Below are positions 27,481 through 35,833 of a stretch of DNA of 64,000 nt, one piece after another. Where the stretch lies: NCBI GenBank assembly GCA_029552245.1, contig JAKPDW010000088.1, positions 1 to 64,000 on the forward strand, written 5' to 3'. Under the pieces are notes generated by a model. The model saw only the letters and a list, made by a program, of their open reading frames with translations, was not told the origin of the DNA and made no database searches. The position numbers were made by a program, and so were the translations under genes. Every line of letters begins with the position of its first letter. Positions within the stretch are counted from its first letter, which is position 1. The stretch comes from Deltaproteobacteria bacterium (GTDB lineage: Bacteria; Desulfobacterota; Desulfomonilia; UBA1062).

Positions 27481-27959
27481 GCATCTCCCCGTATCGCCGA
27501 TATCCCGTGGGCCCGTCGGGTAGGTCCGACGCCAGGGAACCGCACGGGGGTTCATGACGCACGAATATCGTGGTCATCGAAGCCCCGGCGTCCGGGAGTC
27601 ATTATAACCCCCGACGGTCTCCTTCCGCAAAGGGTACGAGGCGTCGGCCCCCGTGAACGAGGCGCCTGCGCATGCCGCCGCATGGCCGGTGCATGCCCGT
27701 GATCCCCGGATGCAGCCTGCCTGCATGGACACGGCCGTGCATAGGAGAGCTCCCCCAGGGCCGGGGGAAAAGCATGCCGAGGGCGCCTGCGCCTCGACGT
27801 GAAGCGGGTCGACCGCCGTCTCCCCTGCCCCGCTCGAGGCGCTGGATGCAGGGCCTCGCTGACGGCCGGCCCGGTTTCGCCCGGCTCGTGGGGCACTGAG
27901 AGGTATCGCCCGCACCGAGCGGGACCGAGGCGGAGTACGGCCTGCCCCTCGGGAGATCC
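27481..27959. other. Intergenic region upstream of the hydrolase gene
   Basis: About 480 bp with no convincing gene on either strand. It contains the promoter at 27601-27630. Further right, GCATG strings recur (about 27671-27775), and CCCCCAGGGCCGGGGG at about 27746-27761 can form a hairpin, without a T-run. Confidence 0.4.
27601..27630 (-). promoter_or_regulatory. Sigma-70-type promoter of the hydrolase-nuclease pair
   Basis: On the minus strand TTGCGG (27625-27630) and a perfect TATAAT (27601-27606) are spaced 18 bp. The start point near 27594 leaves a leader of about 115 bases before the ATG at 27480. Confidence 0.6.
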
Positions 27960-28640
27960 CTAGCCCGAGGACGACCCCTTGTCGATGTCCAGGATCGTGT
28001 GCCCGCCAGGAAAGGTCTTGGTCACGTAGTCGCTCAGGCCTTCCAGCTTCCTCACGATGTCCCTGTTCTTTCTGGCCTCCGCGAGGATGGTGCCTGCCAT
28101 CTCCCTCTGCTCTGAACCCTCCTCAGAGCCCTTCAGGATGGCGTTGGCCTCCCCGATGATGACCGTCAGCGGCTGGAAGACCTCGTGGGCCGTTGCCGAG
28201 GCGAGGGTCGCGAGCTTGTCCACGTACATCAGCCGTTCCTGCTCGTCCCGCATGGCGATGTAGTCGAAGGCCTTCCTGATCGTGAACAGGAGCAGCTCGG
28301 AGCTGAAAGGCTTGATGATGTAGTCGTACGCCCCTGCGCGCAGCGCGTCGATGACGTTGTCTATGGTGACGTACCCCGTGATCACCACGATGAGCGACCT
28401 CATGCACCGCTTGCGGATGAAGTCTATCACGGCCATGCCGTCGATGTCCGGCATCCTCAGGTCTGTGATCACCACGGGGTATGGTCTTTCGGAAAGGCGC
28501 CTTATGGCCTGCTCGCCGCCTATGGCTATGTCCACCTTGATGCCGGCCTCGGCGAGGATGTCCTCGACTAGGTAACACTCCCCCTCGTCGTCGTCGATGA
28601 CCAGGACGGTCATGTCCTGCGCTGGTTTCTCGTTGTCCAT
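27960..28640 (-). CDS. Response regulator receiver with a HisKA-like dimerisation domain but no kinase ATPase domain
   Basis: A 226-residue signalling protein. Residues 10-125 are a receiver domain with the acidic pocket Asp16-Asp18, the phosphoacceptor Asp60 (VVITDLRMP), Thr88 in VVITGY and Lys110 in IIKPF. Residues 138-205 look like a histidine-kinase dimerisation domain whose H-box reads LATLASATAHEVFQPLTVI (His152). The protein then ends without the HATPase domain that normally follows. It could act as a phosphotransfer or dimerisation module with a separate kinase. A promoter lies just upstream. No partner kinase is in the window. Confidence 0.85.
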   Translation of the reverse strand: MDNEKPAQDMTVLVIDDDEGECYLVEDILAEAGIKVDIAIGGEQAIRRLSERPYPVVITDLRMPDIDGMAVIDFIRKRCMRSLIVVITGYVTIDNVIDALRAGAYDYIIKPFSSELLLFTIRKAFDYIAMRDEQERLMYVDKLATLASATAHEVFQPLTVIIGEANAILKGSEEGSEQREMAGTILAEARKNRDIVRKLEGLSDYVTKTFPGGHTILDIDKGSSSG

Positions 28641-28649
28641 TTCTATTCG

Positions 28650-28678
28650 AAAATAAACGAGGTGCGGCCCCGAATCAA
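28650..28678 (-). promoter_or_regulatory. Sigma-70-type promoter of the receiver-HisKA gene
   Basis: On the minus strand TTGATT (28673-28678) and TATTTT (28650-28655) are spaced 17 bp. The start point would fall about at 28643, leaving a leader of only a few bases before the ATG at 28640, and no ribosome site is evident, so the mRNA may be leaderless. Confidence 0.5.
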
Positions 28679-28825
28679 GAGCCCCGCTCGAGCAATGGCG
28701 GGAATCGGGAGATGCACAGGGCTTGGGGTGCGGCGAGGCGTCAGGAGATGTACGGGGTCAGGGATGCCATGAGGTTTCGCGGAAACAGGATGTCCGGGCC
28801 TTCAGCCTGTGCGGGGCGTGCCCGG

Positions 28826-29014
28826 TCAGTTGTCGGTCCTCGTGAGCTCGATGTTCCCGAGGTACGAGTGTACGAGCGCGACGGCGGGGCTGAGGAGCGG
28901 GTTTGTATGCTCGTCGTACTCGACCACGAACCGTTCCCCGGCGAAGTAGATCACCACGGGTCTCACGTCTTCCCAGCGCTGCAAGAGTCTCTCCCTGTAC
29001 TCTTCCACTCTCAT
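28826..29014 (-). CDS. Small conserved-looking protein, unknown function
   Basis: A 62-residue protein beginning MRVEEYRERLLQRW with a helical, charged N-terminus, then beta-like segments (PVVIYFAGERFVVEYDEH) and ALVHSYLGN. Amino-acid composition is protein-like and third codon positions are mostly G or C, like neighbouring genes. It lies 81 bp after the MinD-like gene on the same strand and is probably cotranscribed with it. The ribosome site is weak. No family recognised. Confidence 0.6.
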   Translation of the reverse strand: MRVEEYRERLLQRWEDVRPVVIYFAGERFVVEYDEHTNPLLSPAVALVHSYLGNIELTRTDN

Positions 29015-29095
29015 GCGTGTCCGACCCTTTCTCGGTCTCTCTTGTTCTTATCTATCGGATAAGACCCTGTTTCCTTGAGGATTACAGGTTTGAGA

Positions 29096-30310
29096 TCAGC
29101 CCATCCCGAAGATCATGGCGAACCTTCCGAGACCCCCCTTCATCTCCTGGCTGTAGGATCTCAGCTCCGGGGGTTCCATGATCATCCTCCCGAGGTAGTC
29201 GATACACTGGGAAGGGCGGCTCTTGGGGTTCACGAGGGTGAAGGGTTTCCTCTGCGTCTCGGCGTTCTTGACCACTTCCTTGTCGTACACCACCCCGCCG
29301 AGATACTGCGGCTTCACGGAGAAATATTCCTCCAGGCTGTTTATCCGCTCGTCAGCCGTCTGGCATATCCTGTTGAAGATGAACACTCCCTGGTTGAGGT
29401 CGGAGATCTGGTTCATGACCACCCACGGCGCGAAGACCCTTCGCGGCTTGTAGAACTCGACCTTCGCCATGAGCTTTTCCTCGATCGCCTTGAAGTGCTG
29501 GAAGGCGGCCTTGATGCAGGCGTACCCGGCGATGATGTCCTGGGGCGTGGTGACGATCACGATGTCGTCGGACGCCAGGGCGAACTCGAGCACCGTGGAA
29601 CTGATGCCCGCACTCAAATCGAAGACGGCGAACTCGTAAGGGGCGCTGACCTTTCTGAATCCCCGTATGAACTTGGTACGCTGGACATAGTTGATGTTGG
29701 CGAGCTTGAACTCTCCCGAGCTGCTCGCGATGAGATCGAACCCGTAAGGGGTCTTCTCGATCATGCTCGCGAGGTCGATGTCACCGAGCATGAAGTCGTA
29801 GAGGGTGTATTCCGGGAACAGGGCGAGCTTGTTGGATATGTCCGCATTCCCGAGATCGGCGTCGATGAGCAGTACCTTCTTCCTGAACGAGGCCAGGACC
29901 CTGGCGATGTTGATGGATATGTGGGTCTTCCCTACCCCGCCCTTGTTGGAGATGACCGACACGATCCTGCTCGAGGACGCCTCCCCCGGTTCCCTCTCTT
30001 CAAGGGTCGAGCCCCCGTTTGCATAGAACCGATCGATGGCGGCCTCTATGGCCGCCCTATCCGCCAGTGCGGGGTATACCTTCCTCCCGATGCATGCGCT
30101 CAACTGTTCGACCGCATCCTTGAAATCCGGGTCGCCGAGGGCGATGAGCACACCGTCGCCCAGGAAACGCACCGGGATGCTCGCGTGTTGGCGTGCGAAA
30201 CTCTCCTTCAAGAGCTTCATGCACCTGGGATCAGGGGCCTCCCTGAACAGGTCGATGAATGGGATCCCTATCTTGCGTGCAAGTGTCCTGATATCCATGG
30301 AACTCGACAT
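29096..30310 (-). CDS. MshEN (GspE N-terminal) domain fused to a MinD/ParA-type ATPase
   Basis: A 404-residue fusion. Residues 1-95 resemble the MshEN/GspE_N domain (LARKIGIPFIDLF, LLKESFARQHASIPVRF, VLIALGDPDFKDAVEQL), which in other proteins binds c-di-GMP or docks secretion machinery. Residues 112-370 are a MinD/ParA P-loop ATPase with the deviant Walker A NKGGVGKTHIS, VLLIDADLGNADIS, the Walker-B-like FAVFDLSAGIS and VTTPQDIIAGYACIKA. Such ATPases place flagella, pili or secretion systems in the cell. No recognisable amphipathic tail. The start at 30310 has GCGAGG upstream. The flagellar and type II secretion operons of this window are plausible clients, but that is inference. Confidence 0.85.
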   Translation of the reverse strand: MSSSMDIRTLARKIGIPFIDLFREAPDPRCMKLLKESFARQHASIPVRFLGDGVLIALGDPDFKDAVEQLSACIGRKVYPALADRAAIEAAIDRFYANGGSTLEEREPGEASSSRIVSVISNKGGVGKTHISINIARVLASFRKKVLLIDADLGNADISNKLALFPEYTLYDFMLGDIDLASMIEKTPYGFDLIASSSGEFKLANINYVQRTKFIRGFRKVSAPYEFAVFDLSAGISSTVLEFALASDDIVIVTTPQDIIAGYACIKAAFQHFKAIEEKLMAKVEFYKPRRVFAPWVVMNQISDLNQGVFIFNRICQTADERINSLEEYFSVKPQYLGGVVYDKEVVKNAETQRKPFTLVNPKSRPSQCIDYLGRMIMEPPELRSYSQEMKGGLGRFAMIFGMG

Positions 30311-30517
30311 GTCAGCCTCGCTGATAGACGTTTTCGGCCGAAGATCTGAAAAGCTTTAACCTTTCTTCATGGCGGGGTTCCCGGGTCGCCTGCCGCCCTC
30401 GGGCGGGCCCTGGCGTGAGGAGGGGACCGGCGGTCTCGATGTGGCCACGGGCGGGCGACCAAGGCTGCAGCACGCCCTCACGGTCGATCCCATCGCATCC
30501 GCACGGGGGCCTGGCCT

Positions 30518-33088
30518 TCAACGCTCGGCCGGTACGGACACCTTCTCCTTGAGGCGGTGGAGGAAATTGAGGGCCTCGATGGGGGTCATGCGCTCGAGGT
30601 CGACCGAGAGGATCTCTTGGAGGAGCGCGGACTCGGACGGTTCGAAGAGGCTGGCCTGGACCGGCGCCTGGCGGGCCTGCGACGGTACGGCCCTGGCACG
30701 CGAGCTCACCGCTTCCAGCAGGTTCCTCGCGCGCTCGATCACCTCCCTGGGGATACCGGCGAGGCGGGCCACGTAGATACCGAAGCTTCGTCCTATGGCC
30801 CCTCTCCTCAAGGTCCTGAGGAAGACCACCTCGGCCCCGCTCTCCTCCACCGCCAGGTGGAAGTTCTTCACCCCCTTGTGGCGCCTGGAGAGGTCTGCGA
30901 GCTCGTGGTAGTGCGTGGCGAAGAAGGTCCTGGCCCTGCGCTCGTTCAGGTACTCGGCGACGGCCCAGGCGAGCGCCATCCCGTCGTACGTGGATGTCCC
31001 GCGGCCGATCTCGTCGAGGATCACGAGGCTCTTCTCGGTCGCGTTGTTGAGGATGTCGGCCGTCTCGGTCATCTCGACGAGGAAGGTGCTCTGGCCCGCC
31101 GACAGGTTGTCCAACGCCCCTATCCTCGTGAAGATCCTGTCCACCACGCCGATGCGGGCGCTTTCCGCGCTCACGAACGAGCCGATCTGCGCCATGATGC
31201 AGATGAGCGCCACCTGGCGCATGTAGGTGGACTTTCCCGACATGTTGGGCCCGGTTATGAGGTGGATGGTGTCCTTGTCGGGGTCGAAGGCGCACGGGTT
31301 CGGGACGTACTCCCCTGGCTTGAGAACGCGTTCCACAACGGGGTGACGCCCCCCGACTACCTCTATCCTCCTGTCCCGACAGATCGAGGGCCTGCAGTAA
31401 CCGTACTTGAGCGCCGCCCAGGCCAGAGACGCCAGGGCGTCCACGAGCGCGAGGGAGGAGGCGGCCGCCTTCAGCGCGGGGACATGGGGGATCACCGACT
31501 GCCTGAGCTCCTCGAATATGCGCTGCTCGATGGCGGCGATGGCGTCCTGCGCCCCCAGGAGTTTCGCCTCGTACTCCTTGAGCTCCGGCGTGATGAAACG
31601 CTCGGCGTTCACCAGGGTCTGCCGCCTGGCGTACCTATCGGGCGCCTTTGCCGCCTGCGACTTCCCGATCTCGATGTAGTAACCGAACACCCTGTTGTAC
31701 CCCACCTTGAGCGAGGGTATCCCTGTGGACTCGCGTTCCCGTGCCTCCAGCTCGGCGAGGAACCTGCGCGAGTCCCTCCGGATGTCCCTGAGTTCGTCGA
31801 GCTCCCGGTCCACCCCGGACGCGACGGCCGAGCCGTCGCCGAGGCGCTGGGGCGGTGCTTCTACCAGGGTCCTCTCTATCCTGGCCCTCAGGTCTTCCAG
31901 GTTGTCGAGGCCGGCCAGGGCATTTTCCAGGAGGGGGGCCCCGGTTTCGGCGACAATCTCGCGGACGCGGGGGACCAGCGAGAGCCCGTCCGCGAGGGCG
32001 CGCACGTCCCTGGGGCCCGCCGTCTTCGTGCAGATGCGCCCCACGATCCGCTCCATGTCCGGGACATCTCCCAGGACATCCCTGAGGGCGGTGAGCCTTG
32101 ACCTGGAAGACAGGAGGGAACCCACGGCATCGAGCCGTTCCTCGATCCGCTCGACATCCACGAGGGGGAAGGCGATCCAGTCCGCGAGCATGCGCGCGCC
32201 CATGGGTGTCCTCGTGTGGTTCAGGACGGCGTACAGGGTGTTGTCACGGGAAGAGCCTATGGTCTCGAAGAGCTCCAGGTTCCGTATCGTGGTCCGGCCG
32301 AGTGCCATGGAGAAGCCCTGGCTGTAGAACCTCAGGGTGGTGATGTGCTCTATGGCCGTCCCGCACGTCTTCCTCACGTAGGAAAGGGCCATCCCCGAGG
32401 CCACCGTCGCAAGCGGCGCATCTTTGAGGCCGAAGCCGTCCAGGGTGACCGTACGGAAGTGCTGGTTCAGGAGGTCCCGGGCTCTCTCCAGGGTCATGGG
32501 CTCGTCGATCCTGGTCACGGCGAGCCCCTCGGGCAGGTCGAAGTCCTGTGCTATCAAGACCTCGCTGGGCGCCACCCTCGCGATCTCTGATAAAAGCCTG
32601 TCCTCTCCGTCGAGCTCCGTCGCCCGGAAGGCCCCCGTGGAGACGTCGATGAAGGCCAGGCCCACGGTTCGGCTTTTCGGGTCACGCCAGAGGGACATGA
32701 GGTAGTTCGCCCTGTCCCTCTCGAGGTGGTCGTCCTCGAGCGCTATGGCAGGGGTCACCACGCGGACGATCTCCCTGCGCATGAGCCCCCTCGACCCTGC
32801 CTCGGGTTCGGACTGCTCGCAGACCGCGACCTTCCGGCCGGCCTTGATGAGCCTGTGGATGTACGCCTGGGCGCTGTGGAACGGCACACCGCACATGGGG
32901 ACGGGATGTTCCTTCCCCTTGTCCCTCGTCGTGAGCGCGAGGCCCAGGATCCTCGAGGCCTCCACGGCGTCGTCGTAGAACATCTCGTAGAAGTCACCCA
33001 TCCGGTAGAACAGGACCGCGTCCGGGCACTCCCTCTTGATCTCGAGATACTGGCGCATCATGGGGGTCAGCGAGGCGTCACTCTTCAT
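30518..33088 (-). CDS. mutS: DNA mismatch repair protein MutS
   Basis: Full-length, 856 residues. The N-terminal mismatch-binding domain carries the Phe-x-Glu motif (Phe33, Glu35 in GDFYEMF). The connector (VGLAFIDVSTGAF), lever and clamp domains follow, then the ATPase with Walker A GPNMSGKSTYMRQ, the LSAGQSTFLVEMTE segment, Walker B VILDEIGRGTSTYDG and FFATHYHEL. The C-terminal part ends with a helix-turn-helix and LSVDLERMTPIEALNFLHRLKE, the usual MutS ending. It scans DNA for mismatches and recruits MutL, not present here. Its start overlaps the stop of the upstream 125-residue gene by 11 bp. Part of its connector sequence is duplicated at 33718-33882. Confidence 0.97.
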   Translation of the reverse strand: MKSDASLTPMMRQYLEIKRECPDAVLFYRMGDFYEMFYDDAVEASRILGLALTTRDKGKEHPVPMCGVPFHSAQAYIHRLIKAGRKVAVCEQSEPEAGSRGLMRREIVRVVTPAIALEDDHLERDRANYLMSLWRDPKSRTVGLAFIDVSTGAFRATELDGEDRLLSEIARVAPSEVLIAQDFDLPEGLAVTRIDEPMTLERARDLLNQHFRTVTLDGFGLKDAPLATVASGMALSYVRKTCGTAIEHITTLRFYSQGFSMALGRTTIRNLELFETIGSSRDNTLYAVLNHTRTPMGARMLADWIAFPLVDVERIEERLDAVGSLLSSRSRLTALRDVLGDVPDMERIVGRICTKTAGPRDVRALADGLSLVPRVREIVAETGAPLLENALAGLDNLEDLRARIERTLVEAPPQRLGDGSAVASGVDRELDELRDIRRDSRRFLAELEARERESTGIPSLKVGYNRVFGYYIEIGKSQAAKAPDRYARRQTLVNAERFITPELKEYEAKLLGAQDAIAAIEQRIFEELRQSVIPHVPALKAAASSLALVDALASLAWAALKYGYCRPSICRDRRIEVVGGRHPVVERVLKPGEYVPNPCAFDPDKDTIHLITGPNMSGKSTYMRQVALICIMAQIGSFVSAESARIGVVDRIFTRIGALDNLSAGQSTFLVEMTETADILNNATEKSLVILDEIGRGTSTYDGMALAWAVAEYLNERRARTFFATHYHELADLSRRHKGVKNFHLAVEESGAEVVFLRTLRRGAIGRSFGIYVARLAGIPREVIERARNLLEAVSSRARAVPSQARQAPVQASLFEPSESALLQEILSVDLERMTPIEALNFLHRLKEKVSVPAER

Positions 33089-33455
33089 GACCGGCCATCC
33101 TCCTGGCCTTCTCCTCCTGCTCCTTGAATCTCTCGAGGCTCGTCTTCTTGAACCTCTCGACGAAGCGGGGGTGAACCATGTAGGCCTTGTTCGTGGCGAT
33201 GAACGATTCGACGAGTTCGGTCTTGACCCGCTCGAGGTCGTCCTTGTGGACGCCCGGCCTGTTGAGAACCCTCGTGATCGCGAGCCTGCCGGACGGGCAG
33301 TACGCGAGAAGCTCTAAGTCTTTGTCACCGAGTTCCACCGAGAAGGTTACCGCCATGTGCACCATGTAGAGATCGCCCGAGAGGTGTTTCGTCTTGTCCT
33401 CGACCTCTATGAGCACCCCGCTTTCGAGCTCGATCCTCTTGAACGGTGTATCCAT
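33078..33455 (-). CDS. Conserved-looking 125-residue protein coupled to mutS
   Basis: A 125-residue acidic-to-basic cytoplasmic protein that I do not recognise. It starts MDTPFKRIELESGVLIEVED with beta segments, has DLYMVHMAVTFSVELGD and YCPSGRLAITRVLNRPGV in the middle, and ends in a long charged helix (FKKTSLERFKEQEEKARRM). Composition and GC-rich third positions support coding. It overlaps mutS by 11 bp, so translation is coupled. ATAATA at 33466-33471 (minus-strand TATTAT) with TTGCAT 15 bp further upstream may be its promoter, only a few bases before the ATG. Function unknown. Confidence 0.75.
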   Translation of the reverse strand: MDTPFKRIELESGVLIEVEDKTKHLSGDLYMVHMAVTFSVELGDKDLELLAYCPSGRLAITRVLNRPGVHKDDLERVKTELVESFIATNKAYMVHPRFVERFKKTSLERFKEQEEKARRMAGHEE

Positions 33456-34009
33456 GTTCCCAGGGATAATACGAGGCGCGCATCGAATGCAAGGGGAGCG
33501 CTTGCATCGTTTTGGCAGGCGACCTTCCCGCATGTTCTCGTGAAAGACCCCTCGGGAGGCGTCCGGAAGGGCACCATCGCCGCGCTCTTGTTGATACACC
33601 GGAGAAACGCGCCAGTTACGGGTGGGCCTGGAGCCCCCGCCTGGTCCCCCGAGATCGGCCCGGGGGCCCGAGCGGTCCCGGCCCGCTGTCACCCCGGCAC
33701 GCCCAGGCCCATGCGGGGACAGGGGGAACTACCCCATGTCCCCCTGGCGTGACCCGGGAAGCAAGACCGTGGGCCTTGCCTTCATCGACGTCTCCACGGG
33801 GGCGTGGTGCGCGGCGGAACCCGACGGAGAGGACTGGCTCCCACCCGGGATCGCGAGGGCGGCGCCCATGCGGGTCGTCCATTCCACACAGTACAGCCCC
33901 TCAAGGCGACCACCCGGGGCGCGGGGCGACCCAGGCCGGATCGCCCTCACGCACCGAGAGCCTGCGTCGAGACCGGAGCCGGCTGCCGCCCGGACCCTTC
34001 CGGGAGAAC
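33456..34009. other. Intergenic region holding a mutS fragment
   Basis: About 550 bp between two leftward genes. Apart from the probable promoter of the 125-residue gene at the left end and the mutS fragment at 33718-33882, I see nothing that looks like a gene. The open frame running through the fragment has no start, ribosome site or domain of its own. Confidence 0.5.
33718..33882 (+). pseudogene. Inverted duplicate fragment of the mutS connector region
   Basis: Translated in the plus strand this stretch reads MSPWRDPGSKTVGLAFIDVS and so on, nearly the same as MSLWRDPKSRTVGLAFIDVS of the nearby MutS. My ungapped hand alignment with 32716 down to 32552 gives about 132 of 165 identical bases (80%), in the same reading frame, with better matching in the first two thirds. 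Many differences change the amino acid (Leu to Pro three times), so it is decaying and not under selection. It is in inverted orientation to mutS, about 1 kb away. Confidence 0.85.
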
Positions 34010-35833
34010 TCACGAGAGCTCGCCTGCCAGGTCCCTGCCCGTCTTTTTCCCCTCGAGAGGCACGCCCAGCAGGGAGGCGGCGGTCACCGCGAGGTCGCTG
34101 ATGAGCACAGGCCTGTCGTTGACGCCCCTTCTTCCCCCGGGCACCCTCACCGCGGCCAGTATGGGCGTCGTGTCCACGGAGCCGTGCCCGCCGTTGTACA
34201 CCCGCCAGGGCGGGGCCCATGACGGCGCGCCGATGCCCACGTTGGGCACGTGGCCGTTGTACACGGGGATCTGCCAGCCGTTCTTGGCGAAGACGAAGAG
34301 GTCGGGCCACATCACCATGCCCTCGCCCTGAGGGCCTGCATAGAAGGGGTGATAGAGCTCTCCCGGCGGGCAGACGCCCTCGAGGCCGTGCATCATGTCC
34401 TTGCGGTCGAGCACCCACCAGGGGCACTCGAGGGAGCCGCTCTCCGGGTTTCTGGCCCGGTGCGACTCGAGCACCTTCTTGGCGGCCCCCACGAGACGCT
34501 TGTCCCCGCGCCAGTACAACACGCCGTAGCTGCTCACGCTGAAGGCGTACATGTCCATCCCGTCGAGCGCGCCGCGCGGCTTGAGGATCCCCGCGTCCTT
34601 GAGGATGCCCACGAAGTCAGTCGAGGAGAAGTCGGGGCTCCACAGGTGATTCACCGACCCGTGGTCGCTCAACACGACGACGACCGCATCGTCGAGCACG
34701 CCCAGTTCGCCCAGGCCCTTCACGAGTCGTCCGAACTGGACGTCCACCTCCCGGACGGCGTCCAGGATGGCCTCCTTGTAGAGGAGCCTGTTCCTCCTGC
34801 TGACGAGCCTGTATGCGGGCCTCTCCTCGCAGCCGTCGGGCAGGGACGGGGCCTCTTGGTCCTCGACGAACTCGTCCGGGTCCGGCGCGTTGCCCAGGCA
34901 GTGTCCCGCGTCGTCGCACTGCGCCAGGAGGATGTAGGCCACGTCGGGGTCCTCGCGCCTGAACAGCTCCAGCGCGGAGTCCACGATCCAGCTGTCGTGG
35001 GGGAAGTGGCTCGGGAAGAACTCCATCTGCCTCGTGAGGAGGCTGCCCTGGCCCGTGTACAGGCGTGTCATCGTGTCGCTGGCGCTCATGGGCCACCCGA
35101 AGTATCCCATGTTCGACGACTCTGGGTCGCACCGTGCGTCCTCGTCGGTGGGCGGGTCCGCGAAACTCGAGCGCCTCGGGGGATCGAGATAGGGGGGACG
35201 CTCCACGCCGGACACGACGAGGTCCACCCCGGATGCGGCGCCGGCGCTGCTGAACATCTTTCCCACCCATTCCTTGCCGGTGACGAACATGGTCCTCGAC
35301 CCGGGACTCATCCGCTTCCACGCCGTGAAGAGGGTGTCCACCGGTCGACCCCGCTCGTCCCTGGCATACAAGAGACTCGTGGGCATGATCACCGCGCGGC
35401 CAGAGTCGTTCCACCCCACGGGCTGGGCCCACACGCTGATGATCCCCGTCTGGGCGGAGGTGGTCCCGGCTACGGCGTTCAGGTGGTTCATGTCCGTGGC
35501 CGCGGGCAGGTGGCAACGGGCGTTGCTGAACCACACCGAGTCCTTGAGGAAGGCCCTCAGGTTCGGCATGAGCCAGTCACCCTCCTTCCCTCCCCTGAGC
35601 GCCGAGGTGGACAACCCCAGGTAGTCCGGGTTGAACCCGTCGATCGCCAAGAAGACGAGCCTCTTTCTCCTCCCCCCGGTCACAACCCCGGGCGCCGCCC
35701 TTGCCGTGAGGACAGGACACAACCCGGCCAGGGGGACGGAGGCGGCCACGACGGCCAGCTTCTTGAGAAAGTCCCTGCGGCCTGAGTCCACCCCGGAAAC
35801 GCCGTTCCTCTTCCTGCCACCGTGCTTCTTCAT
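34010..35833 (-). CDS. Tat-exported alkaline-phosphatase-superfamily phosphodiesterase
   Basis: A 607-residue secreted enzyme. The twin-arginine signal is SGRRDFLKKLAVVAASVPLAG (Arg19-Arg20), with cleavage likely after about residue 47 (TARAAP). The mature part matches type I phosphodiesterase/nucleotide pyrophosphatase enzymes: VFLAIDGFNPDYLGL (metal Asp), a probable nucleophile Thr in ATDMNHLNA, QCDDAGHCLG, VVVLSDHGSVNH and GGHGSVDTTPIL with late metal-binding residues. The Tat route suggests that metals load in the cytoplasm before export. It is a single gene, and its substrate (phosphodiester or phosphonate) cannot be told. Confidence 0.85.
   Translation of the reverse strand: MKKHGGRKRNGVSGVDSGRRDFLKKLAVVAASVPLAGLCPVLTARAAPGVVTGGRRKRLVFLAIDGFNPDYLGLSTSALRGGKEGDWLMPNLRAFLKDSVWFSNARCHLPAATDMNHLNAVAGTTSAQTGIISVWAQPVGWNDSGRAVIMPTSLLYARDERGRPVDTLFTAWKRMSPGSRTMFVTGKEWVGKMFSSAGAASGVDLVVSGVERPPYLDPPRRSSFADPPTDEDARCDPESSNMGYFGWPMSASDTMTRLYTGQGSLLTRQMEFFPSHFPHDSWIVDSALELFRREDPDVAYILLAQCDDAGHCLGNAPDPDEFVEDQEAPSLPDGCEERPAYRLVSRRNRLLYKEAILDAVREVDVQFGRLVKGLGELGVLDDAVVVVLSDHGSVNHLWSPDFSSTDFVGILKDAGILKPRGALDGMDMYAFSVSSYGVLYWRGDKRLVGAAKKVLESHRARNPESGSLECPWWVLDRKDMMHGLEGVCPPGELYHPFYAGPQGEGMVMWPDLFVFAKNGWQIPVYNGHVPNVGIGAPSWAPPWRVYNGGHGSVDTTPILAAVRVPGGRRGVNDRPVLISDLAVTAASLLGVPLEGKKTGRDLAGELS

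Noticed and set aside
33622-34101. 159-codon plus-strand frame that includes the mutS fragment
   Set aside because: Only the 165-bp fragment resembles a protein; the rest has no domain, start signal or protein-like composition and overlaps the 3' end of the phosphodiesterase gene.
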